The notes beneath the pieces are model-generated. The model saw only the letters and a list, made by a program, of their open reading frames with translations. It did not search any database and had not been told where the DNA came from. From Elephas maximus indicus (lineage: Eukaryota; Chordata; Mammalia; Proboscidea; Elephantidae): a stretch of 64,000 nucleotides of DNA. This document shows positions 35,000 to 45,590 of the stretch, one piece after another. Position 1 is the first letter of the stretch, and each line of letters opens with the position of its first letter. The stretch lies in the NCBI RefSeq assembly GCF_024166365.1, contig NC_064838.1, forward strand, positions 3,117,501-3,181,500, written 5' to 3'. The translations under genes and the position numbers were made by a program.

Positions 35000-35450
35000 G
35001 GGGCTCCCGCAGCCTCTGGCCTGAGGACCTCACCCCCGGCCCAAGCCGCGCTGAGCCTTCTCCAAGCCCTGAAGACAAAAGCAGCAGCTTCTAGCAGCCG
35101 CCGCGGGCGCGCGTGAGTGTGGGCAGGCTGGTCCTCCCGAGAGAGGGGCAGGCGAGGTTCAGACCGGAGCGAAGAGAGGGGGCCCGCCCGCCGCCAGGCA
35201 AACAGGCGTGCGAGTCAAAAAACGAATACGGTGGAAACTGTGGGGCCGACCGGGCTTTCACCACCAGCCACCTTCGACCTCGGGGGACTCACAATCGGGA
35301 GTAAATCCCCAGCGGCCTCAGGGCAAACGTCGGGAGAGCCCCAGGCAGGACTGCCCGAGCAGGGCCCGCAGGGACCCCCTGGCTGCCTCGTAGCCAGCCT
35401 GAAGGGGTTGCCAGGGACCCCCTGGCTGCCTCCAGGGGCGGGTTAACCAG
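35000..35450. promoter_or_regulatory. CpG island upstream of MNX1
   Basis: High G+C with many CpGs (for example GCCGCCGCGGGCGCGCG at 35097). Overlapping reading frames in several phases look like composition effects rather than exons. A 43-bp-spaced direct duplication lies at 35369-35432. Confidence 0.6.
35369..35432 (+). repeat. Tandem duplication, 43-bp period
   Basis: An identical 21-nt sequence starting CAGGGACCCCCTGGCTGCCT occurs at 35369-35389 and at 35412-35432. Confidence 0.9.
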
Positions 35451-35515
35451 TAAACAAGGTCTGCATAGGCTTCAATTAATCAAGGTACGCACAGGCTTAA
35501 TTGTGTTTACTTATT

Positions 35516-35593
35516 AATCTGTAGTGCACAGTTTCACTTGGGTTTCATCATATCAAAATTGTGAAAAACAGGTGAAATTGTGCACTACAGATT
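35516..35593. ncRNA. Pre-miRNA-like hairpin (unproven)
   Basis: The 22-nt arms 35516-35537 and 35572-35593 are inverted repeats matching at 21 of 22 positions; the exception would be a G-U pair in plus-strand RNA. The loop is 34 nt and has partial internal pairing (GTTTCA with TGAAAAAC). The size fits a microRNA precursor or an exapted palindromic repeat. No known miRNA seed is recognised and no transcript evidence exists here. Confidence 0.4.
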
Positions 35594-35639
35594 GGTAAAT
35601 CAGGACAAGTAAGCCCGAGGTACCTAGCTGGTTGGGTAA

Positions 35640-35980
35640 TCCATCCCTGGGGCGGTCCCCGCCGGCGCACCCCTGCTCGGCGCTGGGGGCCGCTCTGGGC
35701 CGGTGAGTTTCTCGCCCAGCTGGCGCGGGGTCAGCGACGGGTTATCTCCTCCGCGGCCAAGGCGACCTGTTGCTGGGCTAGCGGGCCCGGGTGGGGTGGG
35801 GGTGGGGGTGGGGGTGGGGGTGGGGTGGGCGTGGGGGGGGAGGTGGGGGGGGCAGCCCAGCCCCTCCGGCTGCCGCGGCCCCGAGGCCCTAAATCAGCAC
35901 TGCGGCTCCTTGACTAGCTGGAGGACTGGCGCGAAGGGGCGGGGGCCCTGGTATAAAGCAGCAGTCCCATAAATCTTCCT
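35640..35980. promoter_or_regulatory. CpG island with G-rich tract
   Basis: GC-rich DNA with a (GGGGTG)n tract at 35791-35852 able to form G-quadruplex. A TATAAAG at about 35952 could mark a minor promoter, but no exon is recognised after it. Confidence 0.5.
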
Positions 35981-35986
35981 CGGAGG

Positions 35987-36012
35987 AATTAGTTAATTAA
36001 TCAATTAATTAA
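35987..36012. promoter_or_regulatory. Dense homeodomain-site cluster
   Basis: Two palindromic TTAATTAA octamers (35993-36000 and 36005-36012) lie 12 bp apart in a run of AATTAG and CAATTAAT cores. This is a strong match to Antp-class and LIM homeodomain sites. Confidence 0.5.
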
Positions 36013-36299
36013 GGAAAAGTGGACCCCCACTCCCCAAACCCCGTTTAAGCTGAACACCGGGGTAGACTGTTGTTGAATGGTGTTTGGGGGAAATGAACGT
36101 CTGAAAGTCCAACCCTCCGCGCACCCCAGAAGCAAAGCTGACCGTCTTTGCGTGAAGGGCTGTGGCATTATTCACAGTGAAGACCTCGCATAGGAAGGAG
36201 AGAGGAAAAGTGGTTTAAGAACATTTTTTTTTAAAGTCATTTTAAAGTACTGTCAGCCAACAAGGAGGGAGGCGGGGGTGCAGAAGGAGGAGAGGGCTC

Positions 36300-36730
36300 T
36301 GGAAGCCCTGTGCGGCCGCACTGCGGTCTTCAGAGCACAACCAGCCACTCAGGTCCTCGCCCTGGCTCCCCCTGCGCCACACGTCGCTCCTCGGCCCCAG
36401 GGAGAGAGTGCGGAGGGCGGGGCGCCACGCCACCCCCTGGGGGCCAAGGGGAGCCCTATGGGAGATGTACCCAGTCCTCACTCTCCGAAGGCAGGACAGC
36501 ACCCGGGCTTAATAAAGGCACAGAGCTTGGCTCCTCTGTGTGTGCCTAATTATCCCAAAAAACGACCGGGCTCCGACCAGATTTTTAAAATAGGAAAAAT
36601 TCCAAGTAGAGGCTCTGGCTGGACTCGCCCCCACGCGGTGTGCCTGCCCTTGGTCCCAGTCAGCAAAGGGTACCTGGCTGGAGCCTCTGAGAGGTGCCTG
36701 CGCGGTGCCTACCCATTCCTGAGGAGGGAG
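36300..36730. promoter_or_regulatory. CpG-rich segment
   Basis: GC-rich with frequent CpG; a 171-codon plus frame (36278-36793) crosses it but has biased composition and no recognisable domain, so it is not called as a gene. Confidence 0.4.
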
Positions 36731-36779
36731 CTTGGCAGGGCTGCCAGATGGTGCATTTTAGCCACATGTTTAAGACATA

Positions 36780-37060
36780 TGAGGAAAGAGTAGTTAAAAC
36801 CTACATTATATAGTTCTGTCGGGTATAAAATTGCATGTGCCGACCCATATATTTTAACTGTAAACGGACTCGAGTCACTTAAAATATTGCAACGTCGATA
36901 GGCCTAATTAATTGGAAATAAGAAACGAAAGAATACAATTAAACGAGAAGAGAATCATTTTCTAATTTAATAGAGGGACATTTATAAAGATCACAAGCTA
37001 AAAGGCATCGAATGATTCTATCGACATTCTATTAAATCAGACACCGCGGCCCCAATCGGA
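36780..37060. promoter_or_regulatory. Candidate conserved enhancer block 1
   Basis: AT-rich, repeat-free island between CpG-rich segments. It retains CpGs and carries many homeodomain cores (CCTAATTAATTGG near 36903, CAATTAAACG near 36937, TTCTAATTTAATAG near 36960). It lies about 10.9 kb upstream of the MNX1 start codon. Motor-neuron enhancers of Hb9 are known upstream in mouse, but equivalence is not shown. Confidence 0.45.
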
Positions 37061-37259
37061 AGGAGGCGGGCCAGGGCAAATGCAGCATCCCTCGTCCGCG
37101 GGTTCGGTGCCCCCTGGATCTGCCCGTGCCACAAACTGAATGTTTGCCTCTGATGAGGCGCCAGCCCTTCCGGCAGAACGCAGCCGACCCCAGGCTCAGC
37201 CCCAGCACTCCCGGCAGCCCTGAGCCCGAGAGACCTTGCCTACCCGCTCCAGGAGTCCC

Positions 37260-37740
37260 GGGTTCGCAGATATATTACAGCAAAATTACTAATTGGAAAA
37301 TGAAATTGTCAATAAAGCATCCTCCCCCCTGCGTATACAATATCCTTAAATATTAAGGTATTTTATTAGACCCATTTCCTAACAGTAATTTATTGCAATA
37401 AAACAGACACCGCAGGTCCCCTTAAATTGTCTTTTCATAATGAATAAATTTAAGCAGGCTAATTAATATATAAACTAGCCCAATTTGTCAAGTTGATTTG
37501 TATTTTAGTTAATTGTGAAAGTAATTACCACATGGTCAAATTAACAGCTTTCTGGAAATGACCAAGCCTGAGGTTTTATTTCCTTCCTGGGTGAAGAAAA
37601 TTCATTTTTCCAAGCTCTTGATGTGATGAATAAAAGCCATAAATCTGGGTGATTGGTGCAAGCAGAGTCTAAATGGCTTCATATTTCATTTTAGGTTTAA
37701 TAGAAATATTCATGCTCTGTTTTAATGAAATTAAATTGAA
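37260..37740. promoter_or_regulatory. Candidate conserved enhancer block 2
   Basis: Repeat-free AT-rich block with TAAT cores (CAGGCTAATTAATATATAAA, TTAGTTAATTGTGAAAGTAA) and CATAAA caudal-type sites (AAAAGCCATAAATCTGGGTG). The decamer CAGACACCGC at 37404-37413 also occurs at 37038-37047 in block 1 in a similar ATTAAA/AATAAA context. Confidence 0.45.
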
Positions 37741-37759
37741 GGGGGATGGGGGTGGGAGC

Positions 37760-38680
37760 CACGGTGGCAGGGGGCTTAAAGGTACAGCGCACGTTTTCCT
37801 CCCCTTGCCAACTGGTCTGGCGTCTCCTCGCTGCTATGGCCCACGCTCCTATGCCGAGCCGGGGCCCTGGGGTCACCTCCTCCGGACAACCGATCCGCCC
37901 ACTTCTTAGGAGCGGGAACCTGACTGAGGCCAGGCGCTGGCCTTTCCAGCGATGCCGGTTGGGGGCGGCTTTGCAGCCCGCTTACCAGGTGCTCAGGTAG
38001 AAGCAACAACTCAAGAACCTCAAGACATTTGCAGCAGAAATCTGCCTCTGGCCGCACCTCCCATGCGTTTGCAGAGGTTACTAAGCAAGGACTCAGGGTC
38101 ACCCAAGTGTGGGTGCTGATTTTGCTCAAATAACCCCTTCCTGGCTATTAATTACTCTCGGTCCGGCTGTTGCAGTGCAGGCCCCAGGCCTGGGGAGTGG
38201 GATCCCGCCTCTCCCCAGCTGAGGGCCGCACTCTTCTTCCTCAGCCGGCTCCTAGGGACTTACAGGCGGGGGAGAGCAGGGGTTGTGTGGTCGCCCGGCA
38301 GACAGACTCTACGGACCCCGAGGCCACATAGCTCGCGCCCTCTGCTCCCCGCCGCTCTGCCCACGTCCGGCTGTGCTCAGGTTGCCGAACCCCACTTCGC
38401 CTCCAAAGTGACCCTTCCGCCCTCCCCCAAATGTGGGACCGCAAAGTCACAGAAGGAGAGACTCCTGGGAGCTGTGCGGCAGCAGCCTCTCACTGTTTGT
38501 CTCTCTCGGTCTCCCGAGCCTTCAAAGAAAAGGAAGGCAGAGCAACTTTTCCATTCACGTCGCGGCGCTTGGAGTTTAGGGAGGCCCCACCCTGCCAGCC
38601 ACTCTGAGACCTCAAAGGGTGCGTGGGGCCGTCCAGACATCCACTCGAACCTAGGACCAGCCCCCAGCGGAGCCGCCCCT
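37760..38680. promoter_or_regulatory. CpG-rich segments, no gene
   Basis: GC-rich DNA at about 37780-38000 and 38150-38680. Frames on both strands are short and lack recognisable domains. Confidence 0.4.
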
Positions 38681-38689
38681 TAATAGATC

Positions 38690-39030
38690 TGATCTGTGAC
38701 TTGTTGATTTCCCCTGAGCAAATAAGGGTTTGATGCAGTTCCAGCAAGAGTGGTTAGCTGATGAATTGACAAAAACTAATCAGCTTTATTGGGAAACAGG
38801 TTAAGGGCACAAGCGTGTCAATAATTCTCAGCCTGACCCCCTCATCCATTAACCGAGGCAGGCTGATTAGAGTAAGGAAACCCTCTCGCATTTTGCACTG
38901 AAATTGCTTTCATAAACTCACCATTATTAGCAGTCGATGCGAGCGGCTAATTTAGGGAAGACATCCCAGGGATGTCACATCTATCATCCGGGTTTATGTA
39001 TCATTATCTCATTTACAGAATGTCGCAGTG
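38690..39030. promoter_or_regulatory. Candidate conserved enhancer block 3
   Basis: Repeat-free block with an inverted AGCTGAT/ATCAGCT pair (38756-38762 and 38779-38785) around a TTGACAAAAACTAAT core that resembles a TALE/homeodomain composite, plus CTGATTAG and CATTATTAGCAG motifs. It lies about 9 kb upstream of the MNX1 start codon. Confidence 0.4.
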
Positions 39031-39232
39031 TAATATGTGTTTTTGGCAATAGGCTTGGCCCTGAGCCTCGGCTGCGCCGCTTTCTTCTTAGCGGTACAGT
39101 GGGGACCTCCTCACCTTTGGGGTCAATCTGTCCCCCCTCCGCCCCCACTAGGCCTGGAAAATCCGCAAGAGCTTTGGGGACGAGGAAACTGGACGCGTCT
39201 TCGGCGGGAAGAGAGAATTGGGGAACCACCCT

Positions 39233-39263
<31 letters not shown>

Positions 39264-39900
39264 CGCACACACTCCGCAGTTTTCGGGGCCTCCAGCTCTG
39301 AACTGGAGGGGGACGCCGGGCGGGCAGGCAGGCGGGCCCCCTCTCCTGCGAGCCTCTGACGGGTAGCGAATAGAAGGATTTGCTTCAACTTCAGAGCCGG
39401 TTGCGAGTTCGAAGCTCTGGCCTGGTATCTCCCCGGGCGCTTGGAAAGCGCTGGCGCAGGTAGCTAGCTGCGGGCCGGAGCAGAGGCGCTTAGCTGCGCT
39501 TCCGTTGGAACACTGGTACTCCTGATCTCGCCGCCCCTAGAGAACCCGAAGCCCCGCGTCGCCTTCAGGGGCTCGGATGCCCGAGGAAAATCCACGGCCC
39601 GGGACCCTGTCGGGCTTGGAGCCCGGTAAGAGGCCCCTCTCCGCCCTCTTGTACTCGGGCTATCGGGCGGACCATTGCCCTCCCCAAGCTGTGGCGGCTA
39701 GGGGTTCCCAGATGCGCACCGGGTGCCAGAAATGGGCCACCTGTTCCGCCGGGTAATTATTTTAATGTGAAGGCCCAGAGTCACCGGGTTCGAGCCTCCT
39801 TCTGCGACAGACGGCCGTGGCGGGGCGGAGGAGGGCTCCTGGGCCTTTCAAGGGAATTTCCCAGATGGGCCGAGGCGAGGCCCAAGCCGGGTCACCAGGG
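39031..39900. promoter_or_regulatory. CpG island with CA repeat
   Basis: GC-rich with abundant CpG from about 39060 to 39900 and a (CA)n at 39232-39272. No exon is recognised. Confidence 0.5.
39232..39272. repeat. (CA)n microsatellite
   Basis: About 41 bp of alternating CA with a few CG interruptions. Confidence 0.95.
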
Positions 39901-42900
39901 GGCCCGTTAACGAGTTCATTAGCCAAATTATCTTGCCAGCATCACAGGGCCCCGGGGACAAGGGAGGAGGAACGGTGAGTCCTCCGCCAGGGTAGGCTGG
40001 AAACTACTCTTCGGCACTCCCTCGTGGGTCTCTCTGCAGAAGCAATCCAGGTGGGACCCGGGTGCAGGAAAAAAAAAAAGAAAAGACTTAGCCCAACCCG
40101 GGCGCAGAAAGAGGGCACTGCGCATCGAGTGCGTTTCCTATCTGTTATGGCTAGGTTCCACGGGTGTAAACCAAGCATGATCAAAGGAAATAGGGAAGAG
40201 TTTTTAAAATCATGCTAACAGAGATTACAATGTAATAACTAATGTGACTGACCCGGGTAATAGATTACGTCTGGCCTACAAGGTTGGAAGTCAGAGCCGG
40301 ACTTTTTCTTGTGGGCTCCAGAGCAAAGGGCCTTGGTTTCTCAGGGCCTGAGCATATGTTAAACGGAGACCAGTGACGTGCTTTTCACGGGTGTGTTATG
40401 GTGTTAAATGAGAAGATACGTTAAAAGGTACTAAACACCGGTGAGCACTTGGGGCATCATGGAATCATGTGACGGGTTGGGGTGCACTAACCACTTCGGA
40501 ACTGGGCAGATTCGGTATTAAATCTATCTTCCCCCACTCACTGTGGGTGTGACTTGGCCTCTCAGGGCCTGGATTCCTCTTGAGTAAAAGATGCTGTGTT
40601 CGAATGGTGGGGTAGTTTCCTCTGCCCTTTAGCTGCCACAGACCACCCCAGTTAGAAACACAGATGGGGATACAGTGAAGGGAGGGTGAGAAAAACCACT
40701 CTAGGGAAGGCAAAGGTGGAGGAGAAGAAAGAATGTCTGGGGCAAACCAAGCACACTGCCCTAGCAAACAGACCCCCTCCCCACGGTCCAGCCCCAAGCC
40801 TGAGATCTGATGGGCACCGTCAGGGTCCTTCCTTGGGCCTGAAGTACCCTTGCCTGTAGGAAGATGTTCGAACTGGGCTGAAAGAGTTGAACCTTAGGGA
40901 GATACCATTTTCTCATCTTGGGAACCCCCATTCTCACCCACTCACTTCCCATGCTGGAAAGTAGCAGCAGAGGAGGCTCAGCCTTCCTACCGCCCCGCCC
41001 CGCCCCTGTGTGTGTGCGTGTGTGTGTGTCTCCTGCTCTCAAAGCCTCCAGCAGCCACTGCTTCTGCCACAGCAGCAGCAGCCAACTACTAAACAGACCA
41101 ATTAGCCAGGACTCCCTGCCGTTATCTAACATGGATTCGGACGTTACCATGCTACTATTCGGTCAGAATTTCCACTCAGAACACGCTCAAAAGTTCATGC
41201 ACTGAAGCGTTAAAATGTCCCCGAGGAAAGACTATGTGTGTTTGTGCCTCTTACCTGGGCTTTAGGCCTCCCTCTTCCCCCCGGCAGCCTGGGGTCAGTA
41301 AGTGCAGTGCTGGCTGATGTGGACGCCCGCTTTTCGTAACACACCTTGTCTGCCCGTGTAGGTTTGATCTTCCAGGCCATACAGTTACTTGTGTTCTGAC
41401 TCTGTGACCCTCTCCCCCTTTTGGGGGTCGAGGGAGAGGTGAGTTAGAGGTGAGCCCAGACAGCCTCCCAGCCAATGCTGAAGACCAATGTGGAGCCTTT
41501 AGGAAGTTAGTTTTCAATTACTAAACACATTTTGCGCAGGAGACTGAAAAACCAAGCTCTCAAAGTGTGTGTGCATTCATCTCGCCTTAAAATAAAAAAT
41601 CTCCTTAAGAGTCACTGAAAAAACTGTAGGTCAGACAGGTGCTTATTTGGAACTGGGCAGTTCAGCGTGGCATTCTGAAAAAGCCTACTTGGTGGGTGTG
41701 CTTGTTACATACCTTGTTTCTGACAACAGTACCGAGTAGAAGGCCCTGTGTGAACCTGTCATAAAATAAAATCCTCCAGCAGAAATACGGGCTTCTGGAG
41801 AAGCCTTTGATCTCTTTTCAAGGGTTGTTGTTCCCCTAGCAAGATTAAAGGGGCTCAAACTAGCCTCCTTCTGCACTCCCCAGCTTTGTTTCTCATTGGG
41901 ACCTGGGAGCTTCAGATTAATGCAGCGGAAGAGCTCAGAGACGCTTTTGGTTTCCCGCAGTCTGATGGAAACCTGCTGAACAGATTCATGCCCACCATGC
42001 GCCTTTGGTGCCATACCCAAATGAGCCCTGCGCTGCCAGGACTCTCCCTTCCTTCGGTGTCCAGAGAAGCTGCCAAGTCTGAGGATAAACAGATACTTTT
42101 GTGTATTGAGGAAATTTCCTAAATTAGAAGGCCCACTGGTTGTTGGATTTAAGCATTTAAATCCTGCGGAATCATCCTCGACTTCTTACCAAATCCCCAG
42201 CAGTGGGCAGCTGGCCCTAGTTTGGACCTATTTGTTTTGCAGCCAAGCCAGGGTAGAGGGTGCAGGACTAGACCATGCAGACAAGGGCACTGCTCTGGGG
42301 TGTGGGGCTGCTGCCCTCTCAGGCGCTCAAGCTCGGCTTCCTGACTCAGGCCTGGGGGTTCCCAGGCAGGCTAAGAGAGGTCCGAGGTGATGGCGTGACA
42401 AGAAGAGATTCAGGTAGGGGGCCAGGCAGATAATGAGGGACTGCAAAAGAAAAGGAGAGTGGAGGCGTCGCAACATGGCTGGCAAGGTGCTCTTGATGGG
42501 CCCCCTTGGGTTTGAATGGTCAGGTCTGCAAGGGCGCTACCCTCTGAATCCCACTTTTTCCAGACACCTTTGCAGAGCTCCCTGGGGTCAAGGAGGGAGG
42601 TCAGCAGATCAAAGGGCGGCACTAATGACTTGATACCTTGGTTTGGCCCCCAGGGCTCTGCAGAGGGAGTGGGGGTTACCACCCAAGCGGACCTGCCCCC
42701 CTTCAGTGTTTTCACGCCCCTCCTCTACCCCCCCACCTTCACTGTGACCCCAGCTCCTCCTCCACTCACCTGCTGTTACCAGTCTCAGGTTTGAAAGTGC
42801 CCCAGGCTTCCCCAGGCAGCTTTAGGCCCCACTTCTGACCAGCCAGGGAAGATAGTTGGAGTGTCTTCCAGCAACTCTCCCGTCCTCCTCCCTACTCCTT

Positions 42901-42940
42901 AAACTAGTTACTTCCAGAGCAGAGAAATCCCGCTTTCTCT
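39901..42940. other. Repeat-poor intergenic DNA
   Basis: No gene is recognised. A MIR-like fragment lies at about 40470-40640 (GTGTGACTTGGCCTCTCAGG), and a short GT-rich tract near 41007-41031. The block at about 41085-41215 (AACAGACCAATTAGCC and TTCGGTCAGAATTTCCACTC) looks single-copy and could be conserved. Confidence 0.4.
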
Positions 42941-42952
42941 CAAAAAGCATTG

Positions 42953-42975
42953 TCAAAAAAAAAAAAAAAAAAAAA
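42953..42975 (+). repeat. Poly(A) run
   Basis: About 22 consecutive A residues; no clear associated element or target duplication is seen. Confidence 0.8.
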
Positions 42976-42989
42976 ACCGAGTTATCTCA

Positions 42990-43190
42990 GAATAATACAG
43001 AGCTTGCTTTGGGGGTGCCATTGCCCGGATTTAAATCCTGTTTCCACCACTTGCTAGGTCCATGAACCCAGGCAAGTTACCTAGCATGTCCAGGCCTGTT
43101 TCCTGAAGGGCAAAATGAAAAGGACCTTTACTCATAAAGTTAAATGGAAGCATAAGTGAGTTAATCCCCCTGAAATACGTAGTTTCAGCA
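42990..43190 (+). repeat. MIR element
   Basis: CCCGGATTTAAATCCTGTTT, CAGGCAAGTTACCTAGCATG and TAAATGGAAGCATAAGTGAG follow MIR order. Confidence 0.7.
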
Positions 43191-43532
43191 GGACAGGTTT
43201 CCTAATTTGCAGGGTGTTCTTCTAAATGGTGAGGTCCTGTCTGATGACCCTGGGTTCTGGAAACCTCAAGCTTACAGGAAAGGGGGAGAAAAATGCAAAG
43301 GGGTATACCAGGGAAGGGTCTGTCCCCAGCCTCCCAATTCCCATTTCAGATTTGCCTTGAAGTTATCACTCTTTTGTATCTGGCCTCACTGCATGTGAAA
43401 GTAAGCAATATATAAATGGTAAATAAATAAATGATACTTGTCTTCCATCCTCTGAATATGTGAATATATAGGTTGTATACAACCCCCTCACAGGTTCCTA
43501 ACTTCATATATAATTCCAGACAGAAATAAAAT

Positions 43533-43733
43533 CCTGTTGCCATCAAGTGGATTCCAAATCATGGCGACCTCAACTGTTACAGAGTAGAACTGCTCCATAG
43601 GGTTTTCTTGGCTGTAACCTTGACAGAAAGAGGTCACCAGGCCTTTCTGTTATGATGCCCCTGAGTGGTTCAAACAACGAACCTTTAGGTTAGAAGACAA
43701 GTGAAAACCGTTTGCACCACCCAGGGACCTCCA
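43533..43733 (-). mobile_element. AfroSINE, older subtype, minus orientation
   Basis: GTTGCCATCAAGTGGATTCC tail, CAGAGTAGAACTGCTCCATA middle and CACCACCCAGGGACCTCC head complement. Confidence 0.85.
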
Positions 43734-44397
43734 AACATGAGTAAACGAAGATTAAAAGCAGCTCTTTTGGTTTTGAGATTGTTTGGATAAATACCACCTA
43801 TCCTTTCCCATAGTGAGAGGAAGGACAACTGCAGGCAATATTCAGGTCTTAAAGCAAGACAGAACGGAAAGAGAAAGGGGTTCAGTGCCAGGCTCGGGTA
43901 GGGGCTGAGATGGGAGACGGAGAAGTGCCTGATTAAAGGTGCATCAGATCTTTGCCAATTTCCTGGGAAGCCAACAGTTCTTTCTGTTCCTCTCGGTGCT
44001 GGATTCTGCCCCTGGGACTGCTGGTGAGAATGGTTACCTAAAGACTCTGATTGGGAGCACCCGCTCCGACCAGAGCTTTGATCTCTCATTCCAGCCTTTC
44101 CAAGACCCAACCCCAGCTCCTGTCTGCCCAAAGCCTTCTTCAAAGCCTGCAGGGCTGGGTCAATACAGATGCTGGGAACAGGAAGAGACCCCAGCAAGCT
44201 CAGCTTCACACATTGTAAACCACACAAAGACCCCAAACTTCCGGGATCTCTCTCTCTCTCTTCTTTCCCCTCTGCATAAGACTTCACAGAGAACCTCCAA
44301 TGTGTACTATTTTTAAACAAAAACAGAATATATGATCATTTTTAAGGTCTTTTAGGGCACAGAGTCCTTTTAGTCTAGCCCCCTACTTTTCTAGATA

Positions 44398-44604
44398 ACC
44401 AGTACCAGTTGTTCTCGAGTCATCTCAGACTCACGAAGACCCCGTGTGTGTCAGAGTAGAACTGTGCTCCACAGGGTTTTCAAGGCTGATTTTTTGGAAG
44501 CTGATCACCAGGTCTTTCTTCCAAAGTGCCTCTGGGTGAACTCAAACCTCCAACCTTTTGGTAACCAGCCCAGCTCAATAACCGTTTGCACTGCCCAGGG
44601 ACTT
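44398..44604 (-). mobile_element. AfroSINE, older subtype, minus orientation
   Basis: CAGAGTAGAACTGTGCTCCA, CTCTGGGTGAACTCAAACCT and GTTTGCACTGCCCAGGGAC in order, with a degraded RTE-like tail at its left end. Confidence 0.85.
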
Positions 44605-44888
44605 GAGTTTTCTAGACTGAGAAATGGAAATCCATCAAGATACAGAGTTTCAATATCTAAAGTCACACTGCCAGTTAGAGGGGTGACCAGGATTAGGACT
44701 CATGGCCTGCAACCTTCAGTCTGCTCTTTGGATTCACTCCTACAGTGTTGCTCCTGTCTGTGTTTTCAAGGAATTGCACTCAGCTGGTCCCAAGAAGAGT
44801 AGAAAAAAGGGATTGGGGGCAATTTTGAGGGCTTGAACAAAAAGAGGTGAAATGAATTTCTCTGGGAATTATACATATAAATCATCCC

Positions 44889-44919
<31 letters not shown>
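44889..44919. repeat. (TA)n(CA)n microsatellite
   Basis: Alternating AT then AC over about 31 bp. Confidence 0.9.
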
Positions 44920-45389
44920 AAGTCTAGACTGTATCGCCTCATCGCTAGAGATCCCCTGGCAGTGGTTATTTGAGGTAAGAGAGAGGGACAGCAGTTTCTC
45001 CAAAACAGCTCTTGGGAATTTTTTTTTTTTTTTGCAGCTTCTCCCCTGCCCCAACATTCTAAATCACTGCCATCAGGACCTACCAACCTATCCCAATATG
45101 TGGAATTGGGGATGAGACACCAGAAAAGGCATTCAATCTCAGAGCTAAACCCCTGTAGGAGGTGGGGCCAAGGTTGCACCCCCTACCTTGGGGAGTGAAG
45201 GTGACAGCTGAAACGTTGTTACTTGCCCTCACAAGATTTCTTGCTGAGAACAGGTGGCTAAGAAACTCAGAACTCCTTTATAAACCCCTCTTCCCTAAAG
45301 GGAAAAGGCAGAATAGAGAAATGGGACTGGATACACCAAGAGCATACAGCAGTCTATGCTCCTGGGATGGGATGAGAACTTCGTGGCCC

Positions 45390-45590
45390 CTGGAGTCAGA
45401 CATGGATCCCAGTACCAACTCTGAAGCTTAACTATCTGCTGATGATGAAAGCATCCACTTCTTTGAACCTAAACTCCATAAAATGCAGATGGCAAACTCA
45501 TCCTTCTAGTGTCATAATGAAGATTAAGGAAGATAATTATATAAAGCTTTTTATTAGTATAGTAGCTGTTCAAGAAATGCGTTCCCCTGC
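45390..45590 (+). repeat. MIR element
   Basis: TGGAGTCAGACATGGATCCC, CTTCTTTGAACCTAAACTCC and ATGAAGATTAAGGAAGATAA match MIR order. Confidence 0.6.

Noticed and set aside
36278-36793. 171-codon plus-strand ORF upstream of MNX1
   Set aside because: Low-complexity CpG-island translation with no splice or domain evidence.
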